DNA from: Clostridium sp. CAG:245
GTDB taxonomy: Bacteria; Bacillota; Clostridia; TANB77; CAG-508
Length of the DNA: 59,036 bases
NCBI GenBank assembly: GCA_000435175.1
Contig: FR880021.1
Location: forward strand, 1 to 59,036
Direction: 5' to 3'
Both the position numbers and the translations under genes were made by a program. Under the pieces are notes generated by a model. The model searched no databases. It was given only the letters and a program-made list of their open reading frames with translations, and had not been told where the DNA came from. Positions within the stretch are counted from its first letter, which is position 1. Every line of letters begins with the position of its first letter. Of the stretch, positions 35,535 to 46,712 are shown piece after piece.

Positions 35535-38500
35535 TTATTTTCTCTTTTTTAATACTACCAATGTTATTGTTATTCCTGCGATTAAGATTAAAGCTATTGC
35601 TCCGCCTAATACGTAGAATAGATGTGTGTTACCAAATGGAGGTAATATTACTACTTCTTGAGAATCATCTGCATCTATTTCGCGTGGTTCCATTGTTGGG
35701 TCTTGGTTACCTACAACTGAGTATGACATTTTTCTACCAACTGTATTTTGTGTTGTTACAAGTTCTGTCATGTTGTTATATATTCTGTCATCACTGCTAC
35801 TGTCTTGAGTAATCATTTGTGTTAATATTAATTGTACTCCGCTTACGCTTTGTGTACTATTAACTGTTTCTAATGCATGTAATGGGTCACTCTTGAATGC
35901 ATTTGCAATCTTGTCTTTTACATTTGATTGGTCTGCAATTACTGGTATTAAGCCTTTTGAAGCAGCTGTTGTTGTTATAATGTGACCGTCTGTATACTTA
36001 TTAACATTATCTGTTAATCTAGTATTTAACAATCCATTGTTTAACAAGTCTGCACTTGAAATTGTATTCCAATCTGGGTTTTGAGCCTTGTTAAATTGTA
36101 AGTTATTTCTTGTTGACGTGTTATCATCGTTTGAATTGTAATCATGTACTTGTGTTCCAACATAGTCAACTAAAACTCTTGGGTCTGTTTTTACTATTGT
36201 GCTTGTATCTGCAACTTTTCCTGTGTAGTAGAATTGTTCTTCATTATAGTCAACTTCACCAACGTTTGCTACTGTTATAGCATATGTTATTTGAAGTGTT
36301 GAACCATGCATCAATTCTTCATCCATTGTAAGTTGTACTTTACCTTTATTTGTAGAGTTTTGTCTTACTACTGGGTTTAGCATTAAACTATTGTTGTAGT
36401 TCTTGTCTGTGCTGTACACGTTATCTGTATCTTGTCCATGTGCTTTATGATCTACCCATAACACGTTTGTTGCTCTAGCAGATGCATCGAATAATGTGCT
36501 ATTGTTTGCAAGTGTTAATTTAACATTTGTAATTTGTTTTGTAACTTTAAGTTGTGCCTTTGGTCTTTGTACTAAGCCTAAGTCTAAGTTTTCTAATACA
36601 TAGTGACCTGCCATTTCATAGTTGTTTCCACCTATATTGTTATGTCCTGTACCAGATGTATTTGTTACATTATCTTCATTACCTGTTCTGTTATATTCGA
36701 AGTTTACATCTATTGTTCCAGATTCTGCAACCATATATGTGTTATTCATAAATTCATTTAACAAGTTCTTCATTTCTTCTGCGGTATATTGTGTACCATT
36801 ATATTCTGGTATGCTTTCATAAGAAGCCAATATTTCTGCTAAGTGGTTTGTCATGTCTCCATTTGAGTATGCCTCAACATTCTTTCTTGCATTGTTACAG
36901 TTTACTAAGTAATCTGCATTTGGTGCAATGTTTACAACATTGTCATTTTTGTTCATTATATCTTTAGCATCTGAGTATTGGCCTTGGTCTGCTGCACTAA
37001 AGTTATATTGATATGAGCCTGTTGTGTTGTTTGTGTATGCTCCTGAGCCATTGTTTACACCAACTTGATATGAAGTTGATTTGTAATCTTGACCGTTGTA
37101 AGAATTTTTGTTTAATCCGATATTTACAGCTGAAGCAGAATATCCACTTCCTGCTGTTTTCTTATTATATCCTTCTTGTGAAGCATATAAGTTTGTCACA
37201 GGATTTTCTTCTTCGTTTCCATTGTTATAATTTGTGTATGTTGTTCCAAGAACTGTGCTCTCACCAGAACCATATATAAATCTTACAATGTAATTACCTG
37301 GTGCAAATGATGTAAATTTGTATTTACCATCAGCGTTAGCAGTGTCTATTGTATAATTTGGTACTAAACCACTGTTGTTTATAATTGGTGTTGTTGAATC
37401 AGTGTTTCCAGAAAGAACTTCTTTCCATATATACTCATATGTTTTTCCATCTTTTCCTTGTCTTAATTCAATTAATTGTACTCTTACACCGTTTATTCCG
37501 GTTTCATTGTCTTTTAGTCCATCTCCGACTCTTGCATTTTGTTCATCTACATTTCTAGTATCCTCAAATACCGTTCCTTCTACTGTTCTTAAGTTATCTC
37601 TGTTTAAGATAATTCTAATATTTGGAGCTTTATCTGTATCATTTTCGAAGTTTTCATACTTGATTACTCCGTCTTTTGGTACATCTGTTGGGTTTAGGTT
37701 ACCTGGTGTAGAGTTGCAATCTGCTATACCTGCTATATCTCCAGTCTTATATTCTTGTTGTGTTTGTGAATTTCCTGTATTTGGAGCTTTTGCTTTTTGT
37801 CCATAGTATGATTTGTATCCATTAATTTCTGCAATATTTTCTTTACCAACACCCTTGGCTGTTCCACTTGCAGCATCTTCATCTAGAAGTATGTTTCTTG
37901 CAGCATCTTTATTTACCATAAATGTCACATAGAAGTATACATCTTTGTTGCTATCTGGGTCTGATAATGGGAACATATTGCTTGTTACAGTATCATTTGC
38001 CGCATTACTGTAGCTTTGATCACCTGTAATATATAAGTTCTTATATCCAGCTATTGTAGTTTGAGTTTCTACTCCATATCTACTAGCGTCTTTCAAATAT
38101 ACATTTCCAATCTTATTTCCAGCATTATCGCCTAAGTATGAACGGTCTTGTACATATGTGTAATCTGCATCGTAGTAATCAACAACCTCTGTTACAGCTG
38201 CTGCTATGTTTTCTGACCTATTACGTATTGTAAATTTATATGTTACATATACTTTCAATTCAGAATCTTCAGATAATCCTAAGTTGTCTAATGTAGTAGC
38301 ATTATCTACTATTTGATAATTATTTACTTTGTAATCATAGTCTTCTCTGTATAACTCTCTTGAGTAATCGTAGCTATAATATCCATCAGAAATTCTTGTT
38401 TTAATTTCCCAATATGAATTTCCAGCTGCATCTGTTTCTAAGTTTTCTCTCTTATTATATTTGTATACTTGTGTCTTGCCATTAATTTCTAATGTTGCCT

Positions 38501-41141
38501 TGTATACATCTTTTCTTAAGGCTAAGTCTAATTGTTCTCTTAGAACTAATCCTAAGTTGATATGATGCATTACATCTGGGTTCTTATACAATGTTTCAAT
38601 TTTTTGTGCCGCTACAAATTTTAATATTTGTGCAGTATTTGATTTTGCATTTAAGAAATCCTCTGTTACAAATACTTGGAATCCTGGGTATAAGTCCTTT
38701 TTTGTAGTTCCATTGCATGTATATGCGTTCATCATAGATTGGTTTACATACTCATCATCAGATTTTCTTTCACCTTGGTCATCTACTTGTCCATTGATGT
38801 TTCCAAATTTATCAATCTTACCTGATTTTTCAAGTTCTTCTCTTGTATGCATCTCACTTGGTTTGTTCGTTGTAACTGTGTTCTTTGGTGCCGAACCAAT
38901 TTCTCTAAAGCTTGCATTAAATGTATCTCTTTCAGTCAATATATCTAAGCCTTTTGATGTATTATCCCAATTTGAATCTTGTCTATTTACATTGTAAACT
39001 GTTGGTTGATAATATTGGCCATTATATGTGAATTTTACATAGTATTGGTACATTGCATTTTGATTTTGGAATAAATATTCTCCATTATCATCTGTTGTTG
39101 TTGCTGCAATGAATTTTCCTGATTGATTTCCATCTAATCCAGATACTTGGTATAATGAAACTTTAACATTTGACATTGGTGTGTCTACTTCTTTATTAAA
39201 TAATCCATCATATTTGTTTTCTTTTCCAGCTCTGTTATCTACCCAAACTCGTCCTCCAAGCTCAAATGTTAAATTAATTGGAATATCTATATCATTGTCT
39301 GGTGTATCTGGTGTGTCCGGCTTCTCGCTATCTGGTTTTCCACTTACAGTCGCTGTATATACATTGTATGTTCTGCTTCCATCAAGAGAAACCCTTAATT
39401 GTTGAGCACGTAGATATCTAACTGGTTTTACACTCATTTGTACAAATGGTTGAACTAATACAACTCCTAATACTGAACTAAAGCTATCTATTGTAATACT
39501 ATCTCTATGAGGAATTGGAATGTTAAATGGTCCTCTTGTATAGTATGTAAAATCAATTCTACCTGTACCAAAAGCCTCTCTCATTTGGTATTTGCCACCT
39601 CTTGCTACATATCCAATATATTGATATACATTAGCTTTAGTATCAAGAATATTAAATGTAGCCGTTGTTTTCTCTAAATATTCAAGGTCAACATACATGT
39701 TAACTGTCTTTGGATAATTTGTTTTTTCAGCTGAAAATTTTACATAGAATTTAGCACCAGAAGCAGGATATTTTTTCTTTAACCCGTTTGATCCAGATTT
39801 CGTTTCACCTATAAATTCTATTTCAAAATCATCTGTGTTTTCATCATAAACTAATGTTTTTTCATTTTCTGTTCCTTTATCTGTTACTAGATATATTGCC
39901 TTCATATATGAAATATCTTCATAGTATGGGTATGTAACACTTAAAGGTCCAACAATATAACTCTTAGTTGCTTGATTTACAATTACTTGAGCCTCTGCTA
40001 ATGGATCATTTACTGTATTTGCATTTTGTGTATCTTGTTTTTCGCTCTTAGCTCCAGAAGCATAAGAATTATTCGCTACACCATGTATCTGGGCTTTATA
40101 GCCATTTCCATTTATATAATTATCCAAGAAATTTTGGTAAGATAATGCTTTACTATACAATGTTAAACCCTTTGCAGTTAAATGTCTTCCGTCTGGTATA
40201 TTACCATCCAAATCAGCAACTTTCCAGTGTGCTGTTTGAATATCTGATAAAGAATATCTATTATGTATTGATCCAGTTGCTCCCGAATAGGCATTTTCCA
40301 TAGTTGTTAAAACAAATGCTAATTGAGTATTTGTCTCTTTTTCTGTTGAACCTACTTTTTGATAATGGTCTTGAGCTCTATCTTTTGTTTCCATTATAAC
40401 AACTTCAGGTCCGTATATAGCATCTCCGTTCCAACCACTTTGGCTAATTTCTGGGTTTGTAGTTTTATCTTCAGTATCTTCTGGAGTCTTCCATTTACCT
40501 AGTTTGTCAAATATTTTCCAAATAATTTTCTCAGCTCTCTGCTTTGCTATAGCATATGACTTCGAATATCCTCCATCACTTATAATAGCAGATGCAAGCA
40601 TTGGCTTATCTTTTTCAATAGCCCATCTTGTTGGATCATCTGTTGGTCCTCTAAATTGAGTATATGATATGTTGCTGACAGTTGCTGTCGCTTCTCCCAT
40701 AACGCCACCATTTGCAAGGGCTTTAGCTCTAGCCGCCATCTTTAATACATATTTCATTCTGTTTTCAAAGTCTATATACCCATATCCATTGCTTGTTGTA
40801 TACCCGACTTCATCCATATAATATCTTTTATAATCATATTCTCCAAACCTAACTGCTTTTCCTGCATCATTACAGTATACTGTTCCTGTGCTCATTTCTG
40901 TTGTCCATGCTTGGTATGGGAATTGATTATCCGCATCACCTGTAAACATTCTCTGTTTTAATATTTGAGGAAATAATCCAGATGGGCTAACGCTTAGTGA
41001 TGGCATACCACTATTTTCATTTCCTTGCCAAGTTCCGTATGCCAAAGAAACATTACTTGCCGAAAACAATGCAGTTAATGAAATTGTCGCTGTTGCAATT
41101 GTTGTTATTAAACATTTTTTTAATGTTTTATTTTTCTTCAT
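35535..41141 (-). CDS. Giant surface protein with thioester-like and SdrD-B domains (cassette 1)
   Basis: An 1868-aa exported protein. A signal peptide (about residues 1-34) is followed by YGTWQGN. A thioester-domain-like head has Cys90 in TVYCNDAGK and Gln302 in SDIQTAHWK; in TED adhesins such a Cys and Gln form a bond that attacks host amines. An SdrD-B/Cna-B domain (GGRVWVDNR) lies near residue 626 and a second (EGTVFEDTRNVDEQ) near 1184. After repeat-rich beta domains, the C-terminus has ILPPFG, a hydrophobic helix (about 1843-1864) and KKRK, a sortase-signal-like end without LPxTG. It follows its 1708-aa partner by 15 bp and has a paralogue at 46713-53168. Confidence 0.8.
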   Translation of the reverse strand: MKKNKTLKKCLITTIATATISLTALFSASNVSLAYGTWQGNENSGMPSLSVSPSGLFPQILKQRMFTGDADNQFPYQAWTTEMSTGTVYCNDAGKAVRFGEYDYKRYYMDEVGYTTSNGYGYIDFENRMKYVLKMAARAKALANGGVMGEATATVSNISYTQFRGPTDDPTRWAIEKDKPMLASAIISDGGYSKSYAIAKQRAEKIIWKIFDKLGKWKTPEDTEDKTTNPEISQSGWNGDAIYGPEVVIMETKDRAQDHYQKVGSTEKETNTQLAFVLTTMENAYSGATGSIHNRYSLSDIQTAHWKVADLDGNIPDGRHLTAKGLTLYSKALSYQNFLDNYINGNGYKAQIHGVANNSYASGAKSEKQDTQNANTVNDPLAEAQVIVNQATKSYIVGPLSVTYPYYEDISYMKAIYLVTDKGTENEKTLVYDENTDDFEIEFIGETKSGSNGLKKKYPASGAKFYVKFSAEKTNYPKTVNMYVDLEYLEKTTATFNILDTKANVYQYIGYVARGGKYQMREAFGTGRIDFTYYTRGPFNIPIPHRDSITIDSFSSVLGVVLVQPFVQMSVKPVRYLRAQQLRVSLDGSRTYNVYTATVSGKPDSEKPDTPDTPDNDIDIPINLTFELGGRVWVDNRAGKENKYDGLFNKEVDTPMSNVKVSLYQVSGLDGNQSGKFIAATTTDDNGEYLFQNQNAMYQYYVKFTYNGQYYQPTVYNVNRQDSNWDNTSKGLDILTERDTFNASFREIGSAPKNTVTTNKPSEMHTREELEKSGKIDKFGNINGQVDDQGERKSDDEYVNQSMMNAYTCNGTTKKDLYPGFQVFVTEDFLNAKSNTAQILKFVAAQKIETLYKNPDVMHHINLGLVLREQLDLALRKDVYKATLEINGKTQVYKYNKRENLETDAAGNSYWEIKTRISDGYYSYDYSRELYREDYDYKVNNYQIVDNATTLDNLGLSEDSELKVYVTYKFTIRNRSENIAAAVTEVVDYYDADYTYVQDRSYLGDNAGNKIGNVYLKDASRYGVETQTTIAGYKNLYITGDQSYSNAANDTVTSNMFPLSDPDSNKDVYFYVTFMVNKDAARNILLDEDAASGTAKGVGKENIAEINGYKSYYGQKAKAPNTGNSQTQQEYKTGDIAGIADCNSTPGNLNPTDVPKDGVIKYENFENDTDKAPNIRIILNRDNLRTVEGTVFEDTRNVDEQNARVGDGLKDNETGINGVRVQLIELRQGKDGKTYEYIWKEVLSGNTDSTTPIINNSGLVPNYTIDTANADGKYKFTSFAPGNYIVRFIYGSGESTVLGTTYTNYNNGNEEENPVTNLYASQEGYNKKTAGSGYSASAVNIGLNKNSYNGQDYKSTSYQVGVNNGSGAYTNNTTGSYQYNFSAADQGQYSDAKDIMNKNDNVVNIAPNADYLVNCNNARKNVEAYSNGDMTNHLAEILASYESIPEYNGTQYTAEEMKNLLNEFMNNTYMVAESGTIDVNFEYNRTGNEDNVTNTSGTGHNNIGGNNYEMAGHYVLENLDLGLVQRPKAQLKVTKQITNVKLTLANNSTLFDASARATNVLWVDHKAHGQDTDNVYSTDKNYNNSLMLNPVVRQNSTNKGKVQLTMDEELMHGSTLQITYAITVANVGEVDYNEEQFYYTGKVADTSTIVKTDPRVLVDYVGTQVHDYNSNDDNTSTRNNLQFNKAQNPDWNTISSADLLNNGLLNTRLTDNVNKYTDGHIITTTAASKGLIPVIADQSNVKDKIANAFKSDPLHALETVNSTQSVSGVQLILTQMITQDSSSDDRIYNNMTELVTTQNTVGRKMSYSVVGNQDPTMEPREIDADDSQEVVILPPFGNTHLFYVLGGAIALILIAGITITLVVLKKRK

Positions 41142-41156
41142 CTTACTATCTCCTTT

Positions 41157-44100
41157 CTATATTAATACTTTCTTTTTTATCATGTATAAGCCTATTCCAA
41201 CTATCGCAATTACTGTTAAAATTAATGTCGTATAGATTACTACATCTCCCGTTTTTACAGATGTTAAAACATTTGCTGTTGAGTAGTCATCTTCATTTGT
41301 TGCTTTATTTCCAGGTGTTGAATCAATATCTAATACACCGTAATCATTTGATGTTTCATATATTTCTGCTGAGTTATTTATTAATCCAAAGTCGTTATCA
41401 CCATTTATGTTTTTTGTTAATATTAGCGTTACTTCTTTACTCTCTCCTGGATTAATTATTGTATTTGCAAGTGAAGCATTATATATTACTCCATCTTTAC
41501 CTTCATACCAGTCTTTATTAAGTTCTGAATTAAACTTTAATCCTTCTGGCAAGTAATCTGCTAGCTTCTTTACATATCCTGCAATTCCACCTTCATTTGT
41601 AATTGTGAATTTATATTCAACAACCATTGATGATGTTTTTGCATATTTAGATTCGAAATCTATTTTTGCAAGTTTACTATTATAAACATGCTCTGTTGTA
41701 TTTTTCCCATTATTTACTGTTATAGCTTGTACTATTTTGTCAAGTTTCAAATCAAATTTCGCATCTTCAACTATACCTAAGTCAATATTAAATTTGTTTG
41801 TATCTGATAATACTATTTCTTCTGTAACTGCTGCTATTTGGTCTTTTCCTTCATAGTTTACTGTTTTATCTATTGCATCTGAATTTTGCTCTTCGCTTAC
41901 TCCAGATTTTTTATATGTTGTAGGACTATACTTTGCTGAATCGTAGAAGAATATTACACTATATTTACCTTGCGGTACATTGTTGAACATATATGAGCCA
42001 TCGGTTCCTGTTGTTGTTATACATTGTTCGTTGTTTGAACTTATTGCTATATTACTTGTGCTATTATCCAATAATAAAACTTTAACTCCAGAAACTCTTT
42101 GTTCATTTGCATCTTTTACTCCGTCTTTATTAGTATCAATCCATACAGTTCCTATTACTTTTCTTGTTTCTTTATTGTTATCATCAGGGTCAACATTTAC
42201 ATCTGTTTTTTCAAAATGTTTAATTACATGTGCTACAGAATTTGTTTCAACTTCTCCTATATCTTCATGCACAAATTTTGCTTTATTAGATATATCTGTA
42301 TCATTATCAATTGAATTTGCAGCAACATGAACGTTAATTGTTATCTTTTGGCCTGCTAACAAGTAGAATTTTGCATTTACGCTTCCATCTCCATTAATGT
42401 CCACTTCATTATCAATTGTTCCATCTTCGTATATAACTTCTATATATTTAAACTGAACTTCTTTAGGTAGTGCATCTGTAAATTCAACATCATTTAAATA
42501 TATGTCTGATAAGTTTTGTGCCGTAAATGTATATACAAAGTCCTCGCCAGCTGATATTGTTGTTCCTTCAGGAATATTTGCGGTTTGTGCTACACTAACT
42601 CCTGGTTTATTTATAGTAACAGATATATCTTTAATATTTTCTGTTTCTGTTCCATCAGCTTTTACATTGCTTGTTACAGTAACATCCTTTTTGTATACTC
42701 CATCCGAAAGTTTTCCTACCTTTGCATTTACAGTTAAAATTTTTCCTCTTCCTCCATCAACTTCTCCGATGTTTACTGTAACTTTTTTACCTTTTACCTT
42801 TACATTTGTAGTTGATGTAATATCATCATATTGGGCTGTATCTTCATTTAATTTTGTAAGTTGAATAGATTCATATTCTAATTCATCTGGCAAATTAAAT
42901 GTTACAACTGTATTTTTTCTATTGTTATCTTCACTTCCATATTCATCACTATAACTATCTTGAGACGATTGTAATGTGATTTGGAAAGAATAATTTTCTC
43001 CCTCTTTACGGCTTGTATACTTCGATACAATTTGTGTATTAAAACTAACCTTTTCTATTATATTTGATATTGTATTTGTTGCTATTGGTTCAACATTATC
43101 GTAACTTACAGATGCCTTGACCTCAACTTTTACATTTTCATAACTTTTTGCAGTAAATTTTAAAGTTTTCTTTGTTGTAGAATTTGCATTAATTTTTCCT
43201 AAATCAAGTACTAAAATTGATGCATATTGATCTTCTAAATATTTATTATCTTCTTGCATTAATTTATTTGCAAGTTCCAACAAAGAATTGTAGTCGTCTC
43301 CATTAATTTCAGTATTCTCTTTATCTTTTTGGTCAAGAGTATCTGTATCATCAAGTGATGGTTCAATCGTTTTAAAAGTATAATTATCACCTTCATTTGG
43401 AATAAAGCTTAATTCTGGTGGTAATTTTATTTCCACCTTGACATTATTTGCATCTAGGGCTCCTATATTATTTATTGTTAATTCATATTCTAATGTTTCA
43501 CCAGATTTTACACTTGCACCTTCACCTATTGTTGATGTTAATTTTGCATCTAATTTTGCTATATTTCCTGTTGTTAATCCAATCTTTGTTGCTATTGCTT
43601 TATCCTCAATTGTTCCAGATGTTTTATTATTGTTGAAGAATACTCCATAATTTTCATATACTTCTTGATCATAATCTAAGTTTGCAGGTAATGTTGCTTT
43701 GTATGTAAATGTAATTGTGTCTCCACTGTTCATTGCATAATCTTCATTTAACACTATCATGTAAGATTTTATTTTTGTATAATCTGTTACACTTGTTGTC
43801 CATCCATTTTGTGAATTAGATAGGTCTGTTGTTGCTTCTCCATTTTCTGAATAATATATTGTAGCTTTTGAAGCATCTACTCCTGTTACTGTTAGTCCAG
43901 ATGTAAGTGGCATTGTAATATTTGAGCCTAAACTTAATGATGTGGATACATCTTTGTTGTCTTTAAATGGTGTTCTTCCTAATACAACAACATGGTCTAG
44001 TGTGTTTTCGTAATTGTTTATTACATTCATTGTAAATGTAACTTCTTTTTGTTCTGCTTTTGTTGGTATTAAGGCTTTTTGAGATTCTCCATTAATAACT

Positions 44101-46283
44101 TCTATTTTTTCGTCTCCATTGTATCCTGTCATTGAGTTTGTTGTTACAACTCCTGATGGAGCAATATATTTAACGTCTGTTGCTACATTTGTAACCGTTG
44201 AATCTCCATTTGTTATTTCTGCTGTTATTTGTGTATTTGTTGTTGGTGTTAATGTATTTAATGTAATGTCTGTTGTTAATACAACTGTTGCACCTTTTGC
44301 AGCAGCATTGTTATATTTTGTTTGTGTTCCTTTTAATTTTAATTCTAGTGTTTTTGTTCCATCTTTGTTTTCATAATACATTATTGAATCTTCATCAATC
44401 TCAAGCTCATCGTCAAAATATACATTCCAATCTTTTACAGCTAAAGTTTCTATGTTTGCTTGGAAATGTAGCTTTAGTGATGGATTTATATACATTGTGT
44501 CATCCGCGCTGTCATTTTCTAATGTAACTTTTATTTCTACATTTTCGTTTTTTACTATTGTAGATAATCTGTTATTACTTGTTGTTATACTTGCTTTTTG
44601 TGTTGGTTCTGTTAAATCAATATTTTTTGTGCTTTCTGTATTTACAATATCTGTATCAGCATTTTTTGCTGTTCCTATTACAGATGTTTTTATTTGTGTA
44701 AAGCTCTTTAATTGACTTGTGCTATATTCAATGTTTTTAGCTAAAGCCTTTGTTATTTCAAATATAATATTACCTTCTGACTGTGGCTTTGATGTTTTTA
44801 TCATTATGCTATTTGTATTAAATGTTGCTAGATTTAATACTATTTTATTATCTTTTACTTCTGTATCCTTGTTTATTGTTGCAAGTGTTGTTCCTGCTTC
44901 ATTTAAAATAGTTATTTCTCCATTTTCTCCTAACACCTTATCAAATTCTTGTTTTGATATTGTTAGTGCCTTGTCATAAGCATAATTTGTTCCACCTACA
45001 GTTGTTGATTGTTCATTTCCATTTGCTGTTACAAATTGGTCAATGTTTTGTTTGATTTCTATTTCATCAATTATGTCCGCATACGAAACATTTGCTATGT
45101 ATTTTGTATTATATTCTGTCTCTTTCTTATTTTCGTCTTCTGCATTTTTGTTATTATATATGTAACCTTTACTTACACTTTGTGTTGCATCTGATGTAAA
45201 TTCTATTATATCTCCAATTTTCTTTGTTTGATCTTCGTATCCATCTACATGTGCACTTACTTTGTTTACTCCACTTTGTACATATAAGTTCATACTTGAG
45301 CTTGCATCATATGTAACTCTTGTAACTGAATCTTTTACAGCCTCATATACATCTGATGAATATATGTATGTTACTATAAATTCATCTGTTGTATTTTTAG
45401 CCCATTGGATTTTTCCATTTACAGCATTGTTATTTACTGTAATTGTTATTTTTCCAGTTGTGCTATCATATGACCAGTTATTCTTAGAGAAGTTATCTCC
45501 GTTTGCATCTCCATTTGTTGCATTTGTAGAGTTTGCAACTACTGTAACTGCTTCTGGGTATTTATTATTAATTTTTGGAGCATTGACTTCTATGTTTGTA
45601 TTCTTTATTGGTAACACGCTGTTTTCAACATATGATGTAATTTTGCCTTGAGTGATTAGCTTGCTTACATTGTTTGCTGAATATGGAATGTATTTTGTAA
45701 TTTCATAATCCAACTTAGCTTTTGCAGTTGATGCTGTCCAGCTTGTGTGAACTACTATATCTTTCTTAACTGCAACTTCTTCACCTTTAGCATTTACATA
45801 TGTTCCAGTAAATTTTATTGTATTATCTCTGTCAAACATATCTTCACTTATTTCATCTTTTTTGTCTAATGCTATGTTTATTGTTTCTGTTACATTCTCG
45901 CCATTGTTTATTTGGTTAAAGCTTATTTTTTTGTTTTCTGCATCTACTGCTTGAATGTTATCAGATTCTTCTGTTTTTGCAATTTTAAAGTTTGTGTCTG
46001 AGAAGTCTACTACTGCATCTTTTAGATATCCAGCCTTTTTTACGTTTAATGCAATATTTAATTTCGTATCTTCTGCATTAACATCTGCTGAAACAGTATG
46101 TTTTCCTCCATCATAATAAACATCAAACTCTACATTCTCATTTGTAGTTGATGTTCCTTGATTTTCTAATGCTTTTGCACTTAAAAAATTGTCTGCCGCA
46201 TAGCTTACTACTGTTGCTGAATTGGCATACAATATTGTTGTAGTTAATAGCATCGCAATTACTTTAATTAATTTTTGTTGCAT
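41157..46283 (-). CDS. Giant DUF11/SdrD-B surface protein (cassette 1 partner)
   Basis: A 1708-aa exported protein. It has a signal peptide (about residues 1-30) and then many beta-sandwich domains with DUF11-like 'NNYENTLDHVV' and 'INNIGALDANNVKVEI' segments. An SdrD-B domain with an EF-hand-like loop (GTVWIDTNKDGVKDANEQ) lies near residue 1376, and a last DUF11 domain precedes the sequence SVKTGD, a hydrophobic helix and MIKKKVLI. The SVKTGD end resembles LPKTGD without Leu-Pro. It is transcribed from its own promoter as the first gene of the cassette, with AAGGAGG before the ATG. It is full-length homologous to the 1711-aa protein at 53185-58320. Confidence 0.82.
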   Translation of the reverse strand: MQQKLIKVIAMLLTTTILYANSATVVSYAADNFLSAKALENQGTSTTNENVEFDVYYDGGKHTVSADVNAEDTKLNIALNVKKAGYLKDAVVDFSDTNFKIAKTEESDNIQAVDAENKKISFNQINNGENVTETINIALDKKDEISEDMFDRDNTIKFTGTYVNAKGEEVAVKKDIVVHTSWTASTAKAKLDYEITKYIPYSANNVSKLITQGKITSYVENSVLPIKNTNIEVNAPKINNKYPEAVTVVANSTNATNGDANGDNFSKNNWSYDSTTGKITITVNNNAVNGKIQWAKNTTDEFIVTYIYSSDVYEAVKDSVTRVTYDASSSMNLYVQSGVNKVSAHVDGYEDQTKKIGDIIEFTSDATQSVSKGYIYNNKNAEDENKKETEYNTKYIANVSYADIIDEIEIKQNIDQFVTANGNEQSTTVGGTNYAYDKALTISKQEFDKVLGENGEITILNEAGTTLATINKDTEVKDNKIVLNLATFNTNSIMIKTSKPQSEGNIIFEITKALAKNIEYSTSQLKSFTQIKTSVIGTAKNADTDIVNTESTKNIDLTEPTQKASITTSNNRLSTIVKNENVEIKVTLENDSADDTMYINPSLKLHFQANIETLAVKDWNVYFDDELEIDEDSIMYYENKDGTKTLELKLKGTQTKYNNAAAKGATVVLTTDITLNTLTPTTNTQITAEITNGDSTVTNVATDVKYIAPSGVVTTNSMTGYNGDEKIEVINGESQKALIPTKAEQKEVTFTMNVINNYENTLDHVVVLGRTPFKDNKDVSTSLSLGSNITMPLTSGLTVTGVDASKATIYYSENGEATTDLSNSQNGWTTSVTDYTKIKSYMIVLNEDYAMNSGDTITFTYKATLPANLDYDQEVYENYGVFFNNNKTSGTIEDKAIATKIGLTTGNIAKLDAKLTSTIGEGASVKSGETLEYELTINNIGALDANNVKVEIKLPPELSFIPNEGDNYTFKTIEPSLDDTDTLDQKDKENTEINGDDYNSLLELANKLMQEDNKYLEDQYASILVLDLGKINANSTTKKTLKFTAKSYENVKVEVKASVSYDNVEPIATNTISNIIEKVSFNTQIVSKYTSRKEGENYSFQITLQSSQDSYSDEYGSEDNNRKNTVVTFNLPDELEYESIQLTKLNEDTAQYDDITSTTNVKVKGKKVTVNIGEVDGGRGKILTVNAKVGKLSDGVYKKDVTVTSNVKADGTETENIKDISVTINKPGVSVAQTANIPEGTTISAGEDFVYTFTAQNLSDIYLNDVEFTDALPKEVQFKYIEVIYEDGTIDNEVDINGDGSVNAKFYLLAGQKITINVHVAANSIDNDTDISNKAKFVHEDIGEVETNSVAHVIKHFEKTDVNVDPDDNNKETRKVIGTVWIDTNKDGVKDANEQRVSGVKVLLLDNSTSNIAISSNNEQCITTTGTDGSYMFNNVPQGKYSVIFFYDSAKYSPTTYKKSGVSEEQNSDAIDKTVNYEGKDQIAAVTEEIVLSDTNKFNIDLGIVEDAKFDLKLDKIVQAITVNNGKNTTEHVYNSKLAKIDFESKYAKTSSMVVEYKFTITNEGGIAGYVKKLADYLPEGLKFNSELNKDWYEGKDGVIYNASLANTIINPGESKEVTLILTKNINGDNDFGLINNSAEIYETSNDYGVLDIDSTPGNKATNEDDYSTANVLTSVKTGDVVIYTTLILTVIAIVGIGLYMIKKKVLI

Positions 46284-46316
46284 CTTTGCTCCTCCTTAAA
46301 AAATTCACTATAACTA

Positions 46317-46345
46317 ATTATACTCTATTTTTGCTTATTTTTCAA
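46317..46345 (-). promoter_or_regulatory. Promoter of surface cassette 1
   Basis: On the minus strand TTGAAA (46340-46345), a 17-bp spacer, then TATAAT (46317-46322), about 34 bp upstream of the 1708-aa gene. Confidence 0.75.
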
Positions 46346-46419
46346 TGTTTTTTTAACTTTTTTTAAAATTATGTAATCTTATATTCATGTTATATTATTG
46401 CATTTTTTCCCATATTTTT

Positions 46420-46510
46420 CAATGGATCTTTAAATTACGATAAAAAAGCAATTGAAACCTGCTTGCGGAAGGCATTACTAGCACATTTATTAAATTTTTA
46501 TTACATTTTT
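46420..46510 (-). promoter_or_regulatory. Conserved 91-bp upstream block, cassette 1 copy
   Basis: By eye about 65 of 91 positions match the block at 58387-58477 without gaps. The most conserved parts are GCTTGCGGAA and TTATTAAATTTTTATTACAT (plus-strand reading). It contains the WalR-box-like pair ATTAAA-N5-ATTACA at 46489-46505. The middle third is not conserved, so the constrained parts stand out. The remainder of 46284-46712 shows no gene. Confidence 0.7.
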
Positions 46511-46658
46511 AATCATTTATTTTTTTATGATTATTTTTACTTCTAAAAGTAATTAATTTTTCCCGCTTATTTCAAGCTTTTTGCAGTTTGTATATTTTTA
46601 TGTTAATTTATTATTATTCCTACTATATATATTTCCCTAGGTTTTTCACTTGTTCGGC

Positions 46659-46703
46659 AAAAAAAATTCTAATTATCAAGTTTTCATCTTAATAATTAGA
46701 ATT
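46659..46703 (-). terminator. Terminator of surface cassette 2
   Basis: A perfect 12-bp stem (46665-46676 with 46692-46703, AATTCTAATTAT and its complement) with a run of T on the minus strand after it, 10 bp after the stop of the 2151-aa gene. Confidence 0.88.
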
Positions 46704-46712
46704 TTATTTATT